Below, one piece after another: positions 46,092 to 57,580 of a stretch of 64,000 nt of DNA. This DNA is from Stereocaulon alpinum (taxonomy: Eukaryota > Ascomycota > Lecanoromycetes > Lecanorales > Stereocaulaceae): NCBI GenBank assembly GCA_018257865.1, contig JAEUBA010000053.1:1-64000 (forward strand), given 5' to 3'. Position numbers and translations under genes: made by a program. Each line of letters begins with the position of its first letter. Position 1 is the stretch's first letter. Below the pieces are notes generated by a model, which had not been told where the DNA came from, ran no database searches, and saw only the letters and a program-made list of their open reading frames with translations.

Positions 46092-47408
46092 TCAAGGCTC
46101 ACCCGGCCAAATACTATCAGCCAACTCTCTCACAAGCCTCAATTTCCTAACCATATCCTCATGCGTAACCGCATTCCCAGAAGAATGACTAGCAAACCCA
46201 CACTGCGGACTAACACCCAACCTCCTTAACGCCTCCTCCACACTCTCCCCATTCCCCTCAGCAACGAACCTAGCAGCCTCAAACACCCTCCTCTTCATAT
46301 CCTCCAAATTCTCCAATTCAGGAAATTTACTCGTAACAACACCCAAAATAACATTCTTATTCCTCGGCAAAAACTTCAACGGCTCAAAACCCCCCGCTCT
46401 CGGCGTATCATACTCAAGGTAATAAGTATCGACATTAAGATCCTGAAACAACTTCTTCGCAACGCGGTCGTAGCCGCCTTCTGAGAAGTGCCGGCTGTTG
46501 ACGAAGTTGCCGCGGCAGATGTGCACGCCGATATGCATGTCTGCTGGGCGTTTGGTGATGCAGGAATTGTAGAGGGAGATGTAGGCGTCTAGGGTCTGGG
46601 AGGCGGTTTTGGAGTTTAGGGGGTCTTTTTCCCAACCGGCGAGCATTTTTTCGGAGCAGAAGTCTCGAGGAAGGGATTAGCTTGGCTGTGTTGATTGCAT
46701 TGGAAAGCATACGTACAAGCGAGGTTTGGATCGTCGATCTGGACGTTCCTTAGGCCGTTATCGTAGAGGATTTGTAGTTCGGTTTGATATGCCTTCGCGA
46801 TGTCTGCGAAGTACTCTGCATCACTTGTGTAGACGTCCTTCGGGTATGCTCGGCCCTCCTTATACCGCATGTGGTACCATTCCGGTGCAGCCATGGTAAT
46901 CTTGCATTCGCCAAGTCTTTCTTTCGGGACTATGCTCTTCAGGTAGTTCCATTGGTCGACGTAGGTGCTTCCAACGTGCTTTATCTTGCCAGTGCAGATG
47001 ACGCTTTCTCCGGGCTTGTGGCCTGTTTCGGTAAAAGCGGCGATGTCGGGCATGTACATGCGGAAGATGTCAATGTCTGGATTCTTGATCTCTTCGAAGC
47101 CTTCCATTCCAGGGAAGAAGGTGCCCCAAAACACTGCCCAGAAAGCTTCAGCAAAGGCGAAGCAAGTTAACGCAAGAGAAGCGCATACTATGCCGCCGGT
47201 ATTCGCCATCCGTTATGGGATGAAAGCCCAGCTTGACCTGTGTCTCCACAATCTCATTGACAGCAGTGTCCTCGATGCGGGTCAATTGCTGCTGCTGCGC
47301 CTTGCCGTTGTCCAGGTCGGCTCGAATTTTCAGAAGTCTCTCAGGGCGGAGGAAAGAGCCTAGGTGCTCTGCTCTGAAGGGCGGGTTTCTGTGTAATTTG
47401 GCAGCCAT
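46092..47408 (-). CDS. MetE-like (UROD/MetE fold) protein
   Basis: Three exons (47189-47408, 46717-47133, 46664 boundary to 46092-46663) give 402 residues. The start PPFRAEHLGSFLRPERLL and VKLGFHPITDGEYRRH-MFWGTFFPG belong to the cobalamin-independent methionine synthase C-terminal-like family. IDDPNLAYFC, HIGVHICRGNF (His and Cys zinc ligands), YYLEYDTPRAGGFEPLKFLP and the late CGFAS Cys ligand follow. At about 400 residues it is the single-barrel form, not full-length MetE. Such proteins transfer methyl groups to thiols, but the fungal substrate is not known. Introns are 55 and 53 bp and produce in-frame joins. Confidence 0.9.
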
Positions 47409-47767
47409 GTTGTCGTTCAGGGTGGGTTGTAGAGAACTAGGTCTGGGGAAGGGTCAATATTGAGGGGCATTGAGGGGCAGCAAGTGGGCCCGGACTACTT
47501 ACGTAGCTCAAGAGAGGGCCCATGGTGCGAGAGAAGTAGCATGTAGTACATCGTCGGGACTGACAGTGTGGGTATTTCCCGCAACGACGAATCTTGGCCG
47601 TGAGCAACTGCCGAGCTGGATAAAGCTTTCCGCTTCAACAATCGGGTTATGTAAGCATGAACAAGTGCTTGGCAATATTCCTCTATGGCATTTGATGGTG
47701 CTGCTATCAAAGGGTTGGCATCTTTCGCATCCACAAAAGGACTAAAGCTACGGTGATCGGTAACACT
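47409..47767. other. Intergenic region
   Basis: An 80-codon minus frame (47495-47734) shows no features. This is the transition from core genes to the second accessory island. Confidence 0.45.
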
Positions 47768-48265
47768 CTACTGCTCAGTAGCCTGATCAGCCTGGTTATG
47801 ACTGCCAAGCGATAACATCAACAACAAAGATCAGCGGTACTGATGTAAACGAGTCCATTGTATTCTCACACAATGTGGCTTAGGAAGCAGTGTTGCAACT
47901 TACCAAGATAAGCCGATCGTATGTTCCTCTAATTCTTTCACTCGCCTACCAATACATTGCAAGTCAAGTACGTAGATTGTACCCTTGCAGTATACGTACC
48001 AGACATCTTCACCAATGCGAGCATCAATATTCAGGTGGATATTGTTGGTGCAGTAATTGATGTTGCTCAGGCACCTTGATCGGTCGTTTTTAGGCTCAAG
48101 CTTAGCGGAGGGCGATAGTGCGGATAATTCAATCTCATCTAGAGTGCCGTAGGGCGGATGCGGTGGTTTTAGTACTGTTTCAATACTTAGCGCAGTACTG
48201 CTTGTCACGGTATTTGCGAAGAAATTGAAAGGGGAGAGGACGACGGAGAAGAGGTGGTACTGCAT
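47768..48265 (-). CDS. Candidate small secreted cysteine-containing protein
   Basis: Exons 47904-48265 and 47768-47801, joined by a 102-bp intron (GTAAGT donor, GGCAG acceptor), give 131 residues. The N-terminus MQYHLFSVVLSPFNFFANTVTS resembles a signal peptide. The mature part has cysteines in RCLSNINYC, VYCKG and LQCIG, and the spliced tail adds GLSCHNQ, giving a small set of possible disulfides. There is no catalytic motif. The GTAAGT donor and in-frame stop just after the splice support the model, but there is no homologue I can name. It could be an effector-like protein or a chance frame. Confidence 0.45.
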
Positions 48266-48754
48266 TTTAAGCGCTGATGGTCGTAGGGTGAATGCTCGTC
48301 AGTTTTGTCGTTCTAAAGTGAGAATGGCGTTGTTCTTTGCGCTGCGGCCATCATTATTGAAATCTGGAGACCAGGCAACGCAGGTAGGAAAGGACAGACC
48401 TGTCTGATGCGGGAGATGGCGCGTATGGTCCATAGCAGAAGACGTCATTCGTGGATTCTAATTTCGCAATATAAGACCAGAGCCAGTCTCGATCTGGTAC
48501 ACCTCGTGTATATGCACGCAAGATTTGCTAAGAGTGATGCTACGGACTCGCTTCGGCGACTTGCACAGTCCGAACCCGAGTCCAGGTGATTCTGCGTTGA
48601 GGAGTCAAGTCTCGTCTTCACGTTCCGGCGCAGCCGAAGTACATGGTATCATTTTTCCGAAAGCGTGCTAGTCTGATTTCCTCGCCATGCAAGGGGAAAG
48701 TGCAGACATCAAAAGCACAGATCTAGCAACCGCCAGCCTATCTATGGCTGCATT
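48266..48754. promoter_or_regulatory. Divergent upstream region of the secreted candidate and the membrane-protein gene
   Basis: This 489-bp stretch lies between two divergent starts and should hold both promoters. No distinct element or RNA gene is recognised. Confidence 0.4.
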
Positions 48755-50191
48755 ATGAGGCTTTGTCACAGCGACTGTACTAGCTGGTATGCATACGTGC
48801 ATGGGAACTCTTCCGATCAATTAAAATATAGAGCGGATCCCGACATTGCAGGCATTGGCGTGAGCATCACTCCGAGTTTGAAATGCATGCTCGCTACTAA
48901 GTAGCCTAGACTGACCAGCCTATAGATCATCTGTGCTTTCGTGGCAACCAGCTTTATCACTTTGTGTCTCGGGCTAGCAAACTTGGTCCTAACGGCTTCA
49001 TCCGCCACCGATCGAAATCGTATTGATATTTCAATCTTCAAGCTGTTGAGGTATGCAGCCTTCTTTTACGTCACAGAAGAATGTAGAACTTTCTGGATCC
49101 CGATCATTGAGAAGACAACCTTGGCCCTTAGCGATCAGCAGATCTTGACAGGCCTCTCCGTCCTGACTATAGGCTTCATAACACAATGCTCCATCTCCGC
49201 GTATCACTTTGCCATCGTGGATGACCTGGCTTGGTTCTCCGCGAATGTCCACCTGACAGGTTTGGGGATACTTCGAGGGTACCTCTGTCGGAGCCCTGTG
49301 TCTCGAGCTTGGCGAGTCTGCATGATGTTGGTCGTGGCTGGTTTCATAACGGCATCGACTGTTATGCAAGGCCATTGGGCGTACTACATAAGCTGGAGCT
49401 TTGACGCACATTGTCTCTTCGACGATCTTGTGGGTAATACTTCTGGACTGCCCGGAATATGGATGTGGGTTGATCTTGTAGCCATCGCCATCATCTATCC
49501 GATGAGTATGCTACCCTTGTATCAAACGTCGTTATCTGTCGTTCGAAAAATAATCTATGACGGTCCCATGGAGTTCCTTCATACAAGAATTGGAAGTTTG
49601 AGAGATGAAGGATTGAGGGGGCAAGGCCAACCTTTGGCTGGAGTCACAGCTGCGAGGATTTTTTTCAGCACAATACGGACGCTATACTTCTGGTGGGCCG
49701 AGGTTCTGACCTCTCGATGCATAGTCTACGTGTTCGACCTCGCCTGGTTCGGATATGGTGTGGCGAACATTATAGCGAATCGACAGATTCCAGCCTCGCA
49801 AATGGATGGTAATGAAAGTGCGGTAACGATAGGCCAAATTCTTCCCATATTACTCTTGTGCTCGACCACATTTGTCTTCTGGGAAGCATGTGAGGGTAAG
49901 AGACCCTAGTCTCCAGAAGTGCTCCACTGCGGCATACTGACGCATAATCCAGAACAGAAGCGCAAGCGGCGTAACCAAGCTCTTTCGCAGCCACTCATAT
50001 CTCAAGCACAATGTCTCCAGAATCAAGATACTTTCGGGGCGACAACGCCGTCCATTCAGACCTTGGAGATGAGGGCATTCGAGGATGCAGGGGAGAGCAC
50101 CACGCCCACGGTGTCTTTGACTCATCGAGTAAATATCGAGACCGGAGATGGACCTCAATCCTCTGAGCTCAAGGGCAGATTGCAAGGTTGA
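48755..50191 (+). CDS. Multi-pass integral membrane protein of unknown function
   Basis: Three exons (48755-48859, 48926-49895, 49953-50191) give 437 residues. Exon 1 encodes CTSWYAYVHGNSSDQLKYRADPDIAGIG, and the splice continues into the first helix (IICAFVATSFITLCLGLANLVL). Further hydrophobic segments follow near LTGLSVLTIGFITQCSISAYHF, LGILRGYLC, VCMMLVVAGFITASTVMQG, IWMWVDLVAIAIIYPMSML, FDLAWFGYGVANIIAN and ILPILLLCSTTFVFWEACE: about seven helices. The exon 3 tail is hydrophilic and basic (KRKRRNQ). The ADPDIAGIG start is a recurring feature of fungal membrane proteins of unknown function. The first intron (66 bp, branch CTGAC) makes ATG 48755 preferable to a start inside exon 2. Confidence 0.8.
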
Positions 50192-50762
50192 AGATTCAAG
50201 AAGCGCCTTACACCCTTCCATGTACCGATTAGACATCCTCGGGTTGAGCGGATTGAGCATAGTCAATGGTGTTGCCTCGTGTCGTCCTGTAAGCTGGATT
50301 CTGGGAATTTCGCCATGCCCTGCTTTTGGGTGATGGGGTCCAACGGGCTGTTCGTCTCCCAGAGACGTCAGTACATGCGTTGCTCTAGCAATTCGTGCTG
50401 TCAAGTAAACTGTCACCGTTCCGATAGAGAAGCTAATACGATGAGCTGGTATCGCTAAAGAATATTTTTGTTGTGCTGAAACATCAACGAGCCCAGGTTT
50501 AATAGATGGCTTGACTTGTAGCGCCGCGAGAATACTTCCAACAAAGCCACCATCAGGTTTAAGACCTTTGTAGTCAACATACAATAGACAGGAATGGAAG
50601 CGGTACAGTTCCAAGAAAAATAATGTCAAGGATGATAACAACATCGCAGAAGCAGGCTCGCTCATGCAGTGCGCTCTAAGCAAGTCATAAGGTCATAAGT
50701 TAGTTCGGAAACATACCACTTGGACGTCCCTTGGTTACCCTTCTCCTCAACCGGTGCCCGAC
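50192..50762. other. Convergent intergenic region between two membrane-protein genes
   Basis: A 277-codon minus frame (49850-50683) runs across this region and into exon 3 of the upstream gene. It has no family motif and is probably spurious. Nothing else is seen. Confidence 0.4.
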
Positions 50763-52016
50763 CTACACATTGAGCCCTGTCGCAGCTGGGTTCAAGTAGT
50801 CAGTCAGCGCCTGCTCGGCGTCCCACTGTGGTAACGGCTTCACTTCTCTTTTCTCAAGGCTATCATTACTATCCATTCCCAATCCAGCCAGTTCCTCCTT
50901 CTCCTTCTCCCTCTCCACAATTTCATCGGCCGTTTCCACCCAGAGTTTCCACGCCTCACTGATAGGTGCTATGGCTCCATTCCTGACCCAGTCCACGCTC
51001 TGTGTGATGGCAATGGCCTTCCACAGTGCTTGCGTATAGGAAGCCTGTTTTTCTCCGCCTTGGTAGTATTCCCTTTCAACCTCGTAGCATGAGAGGTCCC
51101 AGTGCCATTGTGCAGGCAAAGCAGCGACGACCCAGTATGCCACGTTGAGTATCATATATGAAGCGGCGAAGCCAACCTGCAAAAACAACGTACTGTTGCC
51201 GAGGCAGATGACACCGAACATGAGCATCAAGGTACCAACGAGAGAGATGAGCCGATAGACTGTGTCCCCAAACACATAATTGCATTCTTCTGGGTGCCAG
51301 TATAGCTCCCTCGCGATATTCTCGTCGCATTTGACAATTAGGAAAGCCCCGTGGGGGTATTTGATGACGATTTTATCTTTGGGGACACGTCTATTGGCTT
51401 TTCGTTGCATAAGCTCAAGTTTCCAGAGGCTTCCAAAACCAATCAACGTTGAAAGCAGGGAGAGTAAGATGGTGGTTAGCAAGGCGAAGCCATCATTACG
51501 ATGTATGGAAAGTGCCAGTAGTGTCAGACTCATGGCTGTCCCAAGGAGTTCAACTGCTGCCAAAGGCCCCAATGTTTTGGCAGAAACAGTGGCATCACGG
51601 TTAGGTTTCGTGATACGCTCGCAGCGGACGGCATAAGCCTCCAAAGGCTCGCGACTGTGTAGCAGATGGGCTATATGATTGACGTAGTCGCGTATGCCGC
51701 CGCTGCGAGCACCAACGACTTTGCCAGTATCCGATTTGAGGTTCTCGGGACGTGTAGAACGAATTAGAGCTTGAGGTGCGGGGAGGAGACGTGGCAGGAG
51801 GGCGAGGTAGCTGAGGGCGGAGACTTGGGCATTTGCTTTTACGGAGGCTTCACCGAGGATAGCAAGACTGCGATTGACTTGTTGTTAGCAGCAATGGGAG
51901 TAGAGGCCGGGATGGCTGTTCCATGGGGGCGAACTCACAAACCAACGATGTCAAGTCGTAGGTTGCTGAAGCCACCGTTCAACCAGTCCAACATCTTGAG
52001 GGTATCGTCGAGGAAG
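50763..52016 (-). CDS. Integral membrane protein of unknown function (5' end unresolved)
   Basis: Exons 51939-52016 and 50763-51867 join through a 71-bp intron (GTGAGT donor, CGCAG acceptor). The joined reading gives KMLDWLNGGFSNLRLDIVG-FLAILGEASVKANAQVSALSYLALLPRLL, then a loop (RPENLKSDTGKVVGARSGGIRDYVNHIAHLLHSREPLEAYAVR). Four helices follow between AAVELLGTAMSLTLLALSI and ILNVAYWVVAALPAQW. A soluble C-terminal domain with DLSCYEVEREYYQGGEKQASYTQALWKAI and charged coiled coil closes it. At least 390 residues are supported. An additional first exon upstream of 52016 is needed for an ATG in phase, unless the internal ATG at 51994 is used. Function is unknown; the two adjacent membrane-protein genes are convergent. 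Confidence 0.75.
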
Positions 52017-53497
52017 CTAATTCTACAAACATGAGCAAAATCAGCAACCCATATACCCACGCTCAGCCTCGAGCAACAGCATGCTCGACTGGCTGAGCCC
52101 CGTACGTACTCGGTACAGCGTCTCCGCAGCAGAAGCGATTGGGCTTGGCACGTCAATTGGAAAAGTCCCACTTGATTATCGTCTTGGGGCCAGCGCGAGG
52201 AAGCCACAGGGAGCTAGAACTACAGGGACCAAACACTCGAGACGCTTCCGTCTGACTTGTCATTCTATGGTTGGAGGAATCTACCTTATTCACCAGTCTT
52301 TTGGCTTTGCATCTCCTGCTCTTGAATATCAAAGTCTGCTGCTTCATACCTTTCCCTCTTACTAGAAGTCTTTCCCAACAGCAAAGTTGCAGCAGGTTGA
52401 TCGTAAGGTAAGCAAGAGACTGCGCTTGTGTATGAATCACCTGAGCTTTCAGCCGTAGACCCCAGCAGTGCGTCTGAGACTGGCAGTTGCAGAACTCATC
52501 TTGGAAGAGTGTGGTGCGTTCTATTGGTTGTGATCGATCGAGCAATCGCCCATCATCTTCTCAGCTTTGAACTAGCGAGATTGGCTCCTGCACAAGACGC
52601 CCCACAAGGCCTTATTTTGTCTGGTTGTTCCTTGACCCAATATTGTTCACTAGATCTGTACCCCCTACGGAGTACTGTGCTCCATTCCCTTCGGTACTTC
52701 TCGATTGTGTCATGCAAGCTGAAGGTTGCAACATCCTTCGAAGAACAATATTACAGGGCCCACTCCTGCACATTCCATTGCCTACTCACAGCCTCAATAT
52801 GCCCTCTTCTCGCTTCCCGCTTCTACTGCACGACCTGCGTCGTATTCCTGCTTGGATAATGCTAGAGGTCCTCTTAGAACCAAGATCAACCACATCAACG
52901 ACGTGCGATCAGCCGCAACATGCACCAGGGCTTACAGCTCTCGCAAGCCACTCTGTCTCCCGGACTGATGTGAGTCTAAGTTTTCCAAACTAGCCACGTT
53001 CCTGCACACCATAACAGCGAGGTGCGGCTACCAACTCAGGTGTTCTCGATGGTACCTTAATAGTGGCTCTCCGAGCGGACGAATCAAGGTGCCTTTCCCC
53101 TGTTCGAGACACGGAACACCGGTGATGATCCTTTTAGGAAGATGGGGAAGCGGGAGAACGCCCTCCGGTGAAGCAGGCTACTAACGCTGACAACTAGGCT
53201 TTGCCCCCACCTTGGTGTTCGCTTGAGGTGGAGGGGGCCACTCAGCTGAGAATGTCCACACTGGTCGCGATCTGCGTTGCGGCTCTGTCTCAATCACAAA
53301 TCTGCCTTGAATATAAGAACGTCCTATTCGACCCCGCTTTTTAGTAGAAGTCTCCAAGTCACTCTGCACCTTGTCGTGCTCTGCAAGAGCCTAATCAACC
53401 GTTACACTAGTTCAGCCTTTGGTTGACACACGCACTTGCTTTCTCTGACGTGTAGTTCACTTCGAAGCACAACCCTGGTAATACAAACGACCGGATA
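52017..53497. other. 1.5-kb region between membrane-protein and HET genes
   Basis: It holds the unresolved first exon/promoter of the minus-strand membrane protein and the HET gene promoter. Overlapping short frames on both strands lack motifs. Confidence 0.4.
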
Positions 53498-55564
53498 ATG
53501 AATGCTCACCATCCCCATAAGCGGCAGCGACTAGACGAAATTCAGAGCGATATAACGCGACCCTATACCTACGATAACTGTCCCCTAGAGTCCGCAGGCG
53601 ACATCCGAATTCTCAAATTACGTGAGGGCAAGGGTGACAAACCTGTCGAATGTACCCTGATTACTAGGCCCTTAGCAACAGTCCTATCTTCTCACGACCA
53701 GTCAGTTGACTATGAGGCACTATCCTACCACTGGGGTAATGACGACCCAAGCGTTGGGATTATACTCTACAGTGCAGGCAAAAAGACCTTTCCGGATACC
53801 TTCATGATTAGGCCAAACCTGCATGCTGCCCTCACACAACTACGACTCCCTGACAGGGAAAGAAACCTTTGGATTGACGCTATCTGTATCAACCAAGAAG
53901 ATGACGACGAACGGAATTCCCAGGTCGCTCTTATGGACGGTGTCTATAGCGGAGCCACAAGCGTCTGTGTTTGGCTTGGTGAGGCCGGCGATCATAGTGA
54001 TCTGGCACTGAGTTTCATCAGTCGAGTGGTTAATTTGGACGATTTCGACAGGCTCGTCATCGATTCTAGGATACCACAAGAATGGGTCGCCTTGTCGTCT
54101 CTGATGAAGCGGAAATGGTTCAGTCGCCGGTGGGTCGTCCAGGAAATAGCACTAGCGAAGCGTGCTACTTTGTACTGCGGTTCCGCAGAAGTCGACTGGT
54201 CAGACTTCGCCGACGCCGTATCTCTCTTCGAGGCAGTCGAAAGCGAGAGCCACATTGTATCCCAAAGCATAAAGAAGTCACCGTTGTTCAATCACGTTCC
54301 CGATTTCCTAGGAGAGATCAAATTCCTAGGAGCTACCCGTCTTGTGGATGCCACCAGCAACTTATTCCGCAAGTCTATTCGCGGAGACGTTCAGGAACGC
54401 CTTCTTTCACTGGAAGCCTTGATTTCGAATTTGTCTGCATTTGAGGCTTCAAGGCCTCATGATACTATCTACGCTGTCCTTGCTCTAGCTAAAGGCGTCC
54501 GTTCCTCCGCAAAGCCTACCGAGAAAAGTCATCACAAACTTGAAGTTCAGGCTTCCGAAACAGCGGAACCCACAACGAAAATCTTACACGAGCAAGAGCT
54601 CAAGGAGCTGGCGGTGAAGAGATTCCAACACGCCATCAAAAAGAAAAGATTCATTATCGACTACAAGATGGACTTCTTCGACGTTTGCAAAGAATTCTTA
54701 ACGTTCGCCATCAGAAGCGAAGGGTCCTTGGATATTATTTGCAGACCATGGGTGCCTGAAAATGGCATTCTCCCGCCGGAGACTCGACCTTCCTGGCTTC
54801 TTACCACGGAAAGAGCTGCCTACGGATTGCGCCATGACGGAAATTACAGTAGAGCCTATGCGGACACCCTGGTAGGACCTCCGGGACTTGGCAAGAGAAA
54901 TTATAACGCATCAGGGGCGTTCAAGGTTACTTCGGCTTGGAAATTTGGCACCGATGCGAAGAGTCGCAGCATGTATGTCGAGGGGTTTGTCATCGATACT
55001 GTCAGTATAAAGAAGCCCTACGCTGCTGATGGCATCATCGTTAATGAATGGCTGGCGGCTGGGGGTTGGTCAGACATGTCCGCGCTGCCGCCCTACCCCT
55101 TTTGGCGGACACTGGTAGCGGACAGAGGCCCTAACGGAACGAATCCTCCCACATTCTACCCACGCGCCTGCAAATCAGCCCTCAATCAAAGTGTCAAACG
55201 TGGCCACATCAGCACGAACACCTTAGTCCATAATGGGAAAAGCAGCATCGTTGCAAAGTTCGTCCGCAGAGTGCAAGAGGTGGTATGGATGAGGAGGCTC
55301 ATACTTACAGAAGGCGACGGAGATGGTGAGATGCTTGGCTTGGGACCAGAGCGGCTGAAAAAGCGCGATATAATTTGCATTCTCTACGGGTGTAGTGTAC
55401 CTGTCGCGCTTCGAAGAATGGTGGACAAGGGAAGTCAGGAGACATACTACGAATTCATTGGCGAATGCTATGTTCACGGTATCATGGATGGGGAAGCCTT
55501 CGACCTGGTCAAGAGACGTAGTGGTCGTGATACAATTCCGAAGCAGGTCTTCGAGCTTCGATAG
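53498..55564 (+). CDS. HET-domain protein (heterokaryon-incompatibility type)
   Basis: One exon of 688 residues starts at ATG 53498, with an early basic cluster HKRQRL. The HET domain spans about residues 75-225. Its conserved blocks are VDYEALSYHWGNDDPS, NLHAALTQLRLPDRERNLWIDAICINQEDDDERNSQV and MDGVYSGATSVCVWLGEAGDHSDLAL. Further conserved points are WFSRRWVVQEIALAKRATLYCG and the downstream RPHDTIYAVLALA. The C-terminus has the typical YEFIGECYVHGIMDGEAFD end of HET proteins. These proteins trigger or execute self/non-self cell death after fusion, usually by an N-terminal TIR-like HET domain. There is no NACHT or repeat domain, so this is a stand-alone HET protein. It has no intron. Confidence 0.93.
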   Translation: MNAHHPHKRQRLDEIQSDITRPYTYDNCPLESAGDIRILKLREGKGDKPVECTLITRPLATVLSSHDQSVDYEALSYHWGNDDPSVGIILYSAGKKTFPDTFMIRPNLHAALTQLRLPDRERNLWIDAICINQEDDDERNSQVALMDGVYSGATSVCVWLGEAGDHSDLALSFISRVVNLDDFDRLVIDSRIPQEWVALSSLMKRKWFSRRWVVQEIALAKRATLYCGSAEVDWSDFADAVSLFEAVESESHIVSQSIKKSPLFNHVPDFLGEIKFLGATRLVDATSNLFRKSIRGDVQERLLSLEALISNLSAFEASRPHDTIYAVLALAKGVRSSAKPTEKSHHKLEVQASETAEPTTKILHEQELKELAVKRFQHAIKKKRFIIDYKMDFFDVCKEFLTFAIRSEGSLDIICRPWVPENGILPPETRPSWLLTTERAAYGLRHDGNYSRAYADTLVGPPGLGKRNYNASGAFKVTSAWKFGTDAKSRSMYVEGFVIDTVSIKKPYAADGIIVNEWLAAGGWSDMSALPPYPFWRTLVADRGPNGTNPPTFYPRACKSALNQSVKRGHISTNTLVHNGKSSIVAKFVRRVQEVVWMRRLILTEGDGDGEMLGLGPERLKKRDIICILYGCSVPVALRRMVDKGSQETYYEFIGECYVHGIMDGEAFDLVKRRSGRDTIPKQVFELR

Positions 55565-57486
55565 GACTCTCCTGTATCGCTCCAGCCTTGGCGACATGGC
55601 CTCCTTAGCCGCCAGCAGGATCGTCTTGATCAGACTAGAAACGAGGTCGCGATGAGCCTCCGCATCCTCCTGTAAGAACTAAGCTATGCAATTGAAAAGA
55701 TTATGATGACGAAGGATTTGCTCCCTCAGTCGGAGCTCACGCAGATGTGTCAGCCAAATACGAACGGACAAAGGGGGCAGTTATAGAAAAGTAGTGGTTG
55801 GCTCATGACATATACGACTCACGATTGCTGATGAGGAGTATCAGGGACGTTTTAAGTGCAAGCAGACAGTGGAAGCTTGAGTAATGTTTGGAACTTGGGA
55901 CGATGTCATGGTTGAAGAGCGTGTTGTTCCAATTCCGGGGGTCTCGTCTCCGTATGTTGAAACCAGCGAATCTTTACACTTGGTTTCAGAATAGCTGAAC
56001 TATTTTGCTAGACTCGAAGACATCGTTTGCGTTCTCTCGTAGGGGACTTCGTTGCAAACCACGCTAGTGACTAGCAGCAAACTTGTCAGATCTGCGTATG
56101 GCAATGGCCGTCTCTGCGACAATTTCATGCCTAAGAAGCACGACATGGTGAATCCAGGCTGTTGCACGGACCATCTCAAGGCCATACAGAACCAGTACCA
56201 CGGCGCGCTCTGGATATTGCGCGGGTTCGGACTAAGGAGTGGATAGGGTCATAGGGACAATACACCCCCACATCAAGCAGACACCCTTTGAGTCAGATCC
56301 CCCGGGACACCACCACAACGGCTTGCTTTGGTATAGACTTCTGCAGAGCAAAACCATAATTCTAGACATGCTTGGTCTTTGTGTCTCTTGAGGAGGCTTT
56401 ACAGCTGTCATCCCTGTTATCTTGAGCTACTGCGTATGCTTGAGGACCTCTGAATGGGAGCTCCCAAGTACACACCTTAGCAGCTATAGACCTGGCAGCG
56501 AGGGACATAATTGCAGAAATTCAGGATCCCAGATCTGCAGCTAGGAACTATCTTGAAAGTATTTGACATTCTACAACGTCAGAAGCGCTCAATTTGTCTC
56601 GGTCAGAAGATGACTGATGACTAGATGGCGTAGCTGGTGTACCCTCTGGTCATTCTTAGCTAAGCATCTCGCTCACCTATAATGGACAACTATCAAAAGG
56701 TATAAAGCTCGTGTACGAGAGAAAGCGAGTGTGTACCGTCACCTTTGGACGTACTATGATCAGCATAGTACCCTGCGAGTGCTTAGCGAATTGACACAAA
56801 CCATTAATGTTCCGGGCTGTTCGATTGTCTCAAACCTACCAGCCAGGAAGCTGAATTTCCAGAAGTCAGATTGGTTAAAAGTTTGTGCAAGCAGATATTG
56901 TGCCGTGCCAATAAGCTATCATATTTTGTCATGACGCTGTCCAGTTGAAGAACTCTTCGTATAGCTGTGCCGCAATGATTCCCCGTCAAGTCTCAATTGA
57001 CAAGCGGCAAGACCATTCCTTCTCGTACCCCCGGCAAGGCAAACATGGATATTCAGCTAACATGGTTACGGTACTTGAATTAGAGAGATCTAGATCATTG
57101 AAGAAAGCGCGTCCTCGGCCGACCATATGCTGGATTAGTCTCAAGAAACGCTCATCAACTATCGCCTGATGTTGCCTTCTGCCTCATTCGCCTTCTAATT
57201 TCCTCTTCTGACTCGCTCTAGGATTTTGGCGGACCGCGGATGGCAGTCTGTGGCCGTCGGATGAGGTTCTGATGTAAGACATGAAAATTGACTTATTCCT
57301 TTAACTGGCATATAAGTCTCGACGCTGCTTTACGAGGCTTTCTCACTCCTCATTTTTCCTAGTATCCAACGAGAACATTCAGAACCATGTCAGAATTGAG
57401 TTTTTTGAATTTGTTGTGCTAAGCTATGGATCTCAGCCTGCCATGATGCCTCATCGTCACACGGCCACCAATAATGACTACATCTA
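55565..57486. other. 1.9-kb gene-poor stretch
   Basis: It contains only short frames on both strands and no repeat. A TATA-like CATATAAG near 57309 precedes an ATG at 57387 whose frame closes after 11 codons. The left edge is the HET 3' region. Confidence 0.45.
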
Positions 57487-57580
57487 TCACGTCGTCGTCG
57501 TCATTCTCCTCCTCAACGTCACACGGCCACCAATGATAACTACATCCACCATGTCGTCGTCGTCATCATCCTCCTCATCC
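57455..57580. repeat. 62-bp tandem duplication in the C-terminal coding region
   Basis: CGTCACACGGCCACCAAT starts at 57455 and again at 57517, and the following about 40 bp are similar. Trinucleotide-like CTC/ATC/GTC runs follow. The second copy lies inside the coding end of the nuclease-like gene and the first just after its stop. Confidence 0.7.

Noticed and set aside
49850..50683. 277-codon minus-strand frame
   Set aside because: It overlaps exon 3 of the membrane-protein gene, starts at no supported site and shows no family features.
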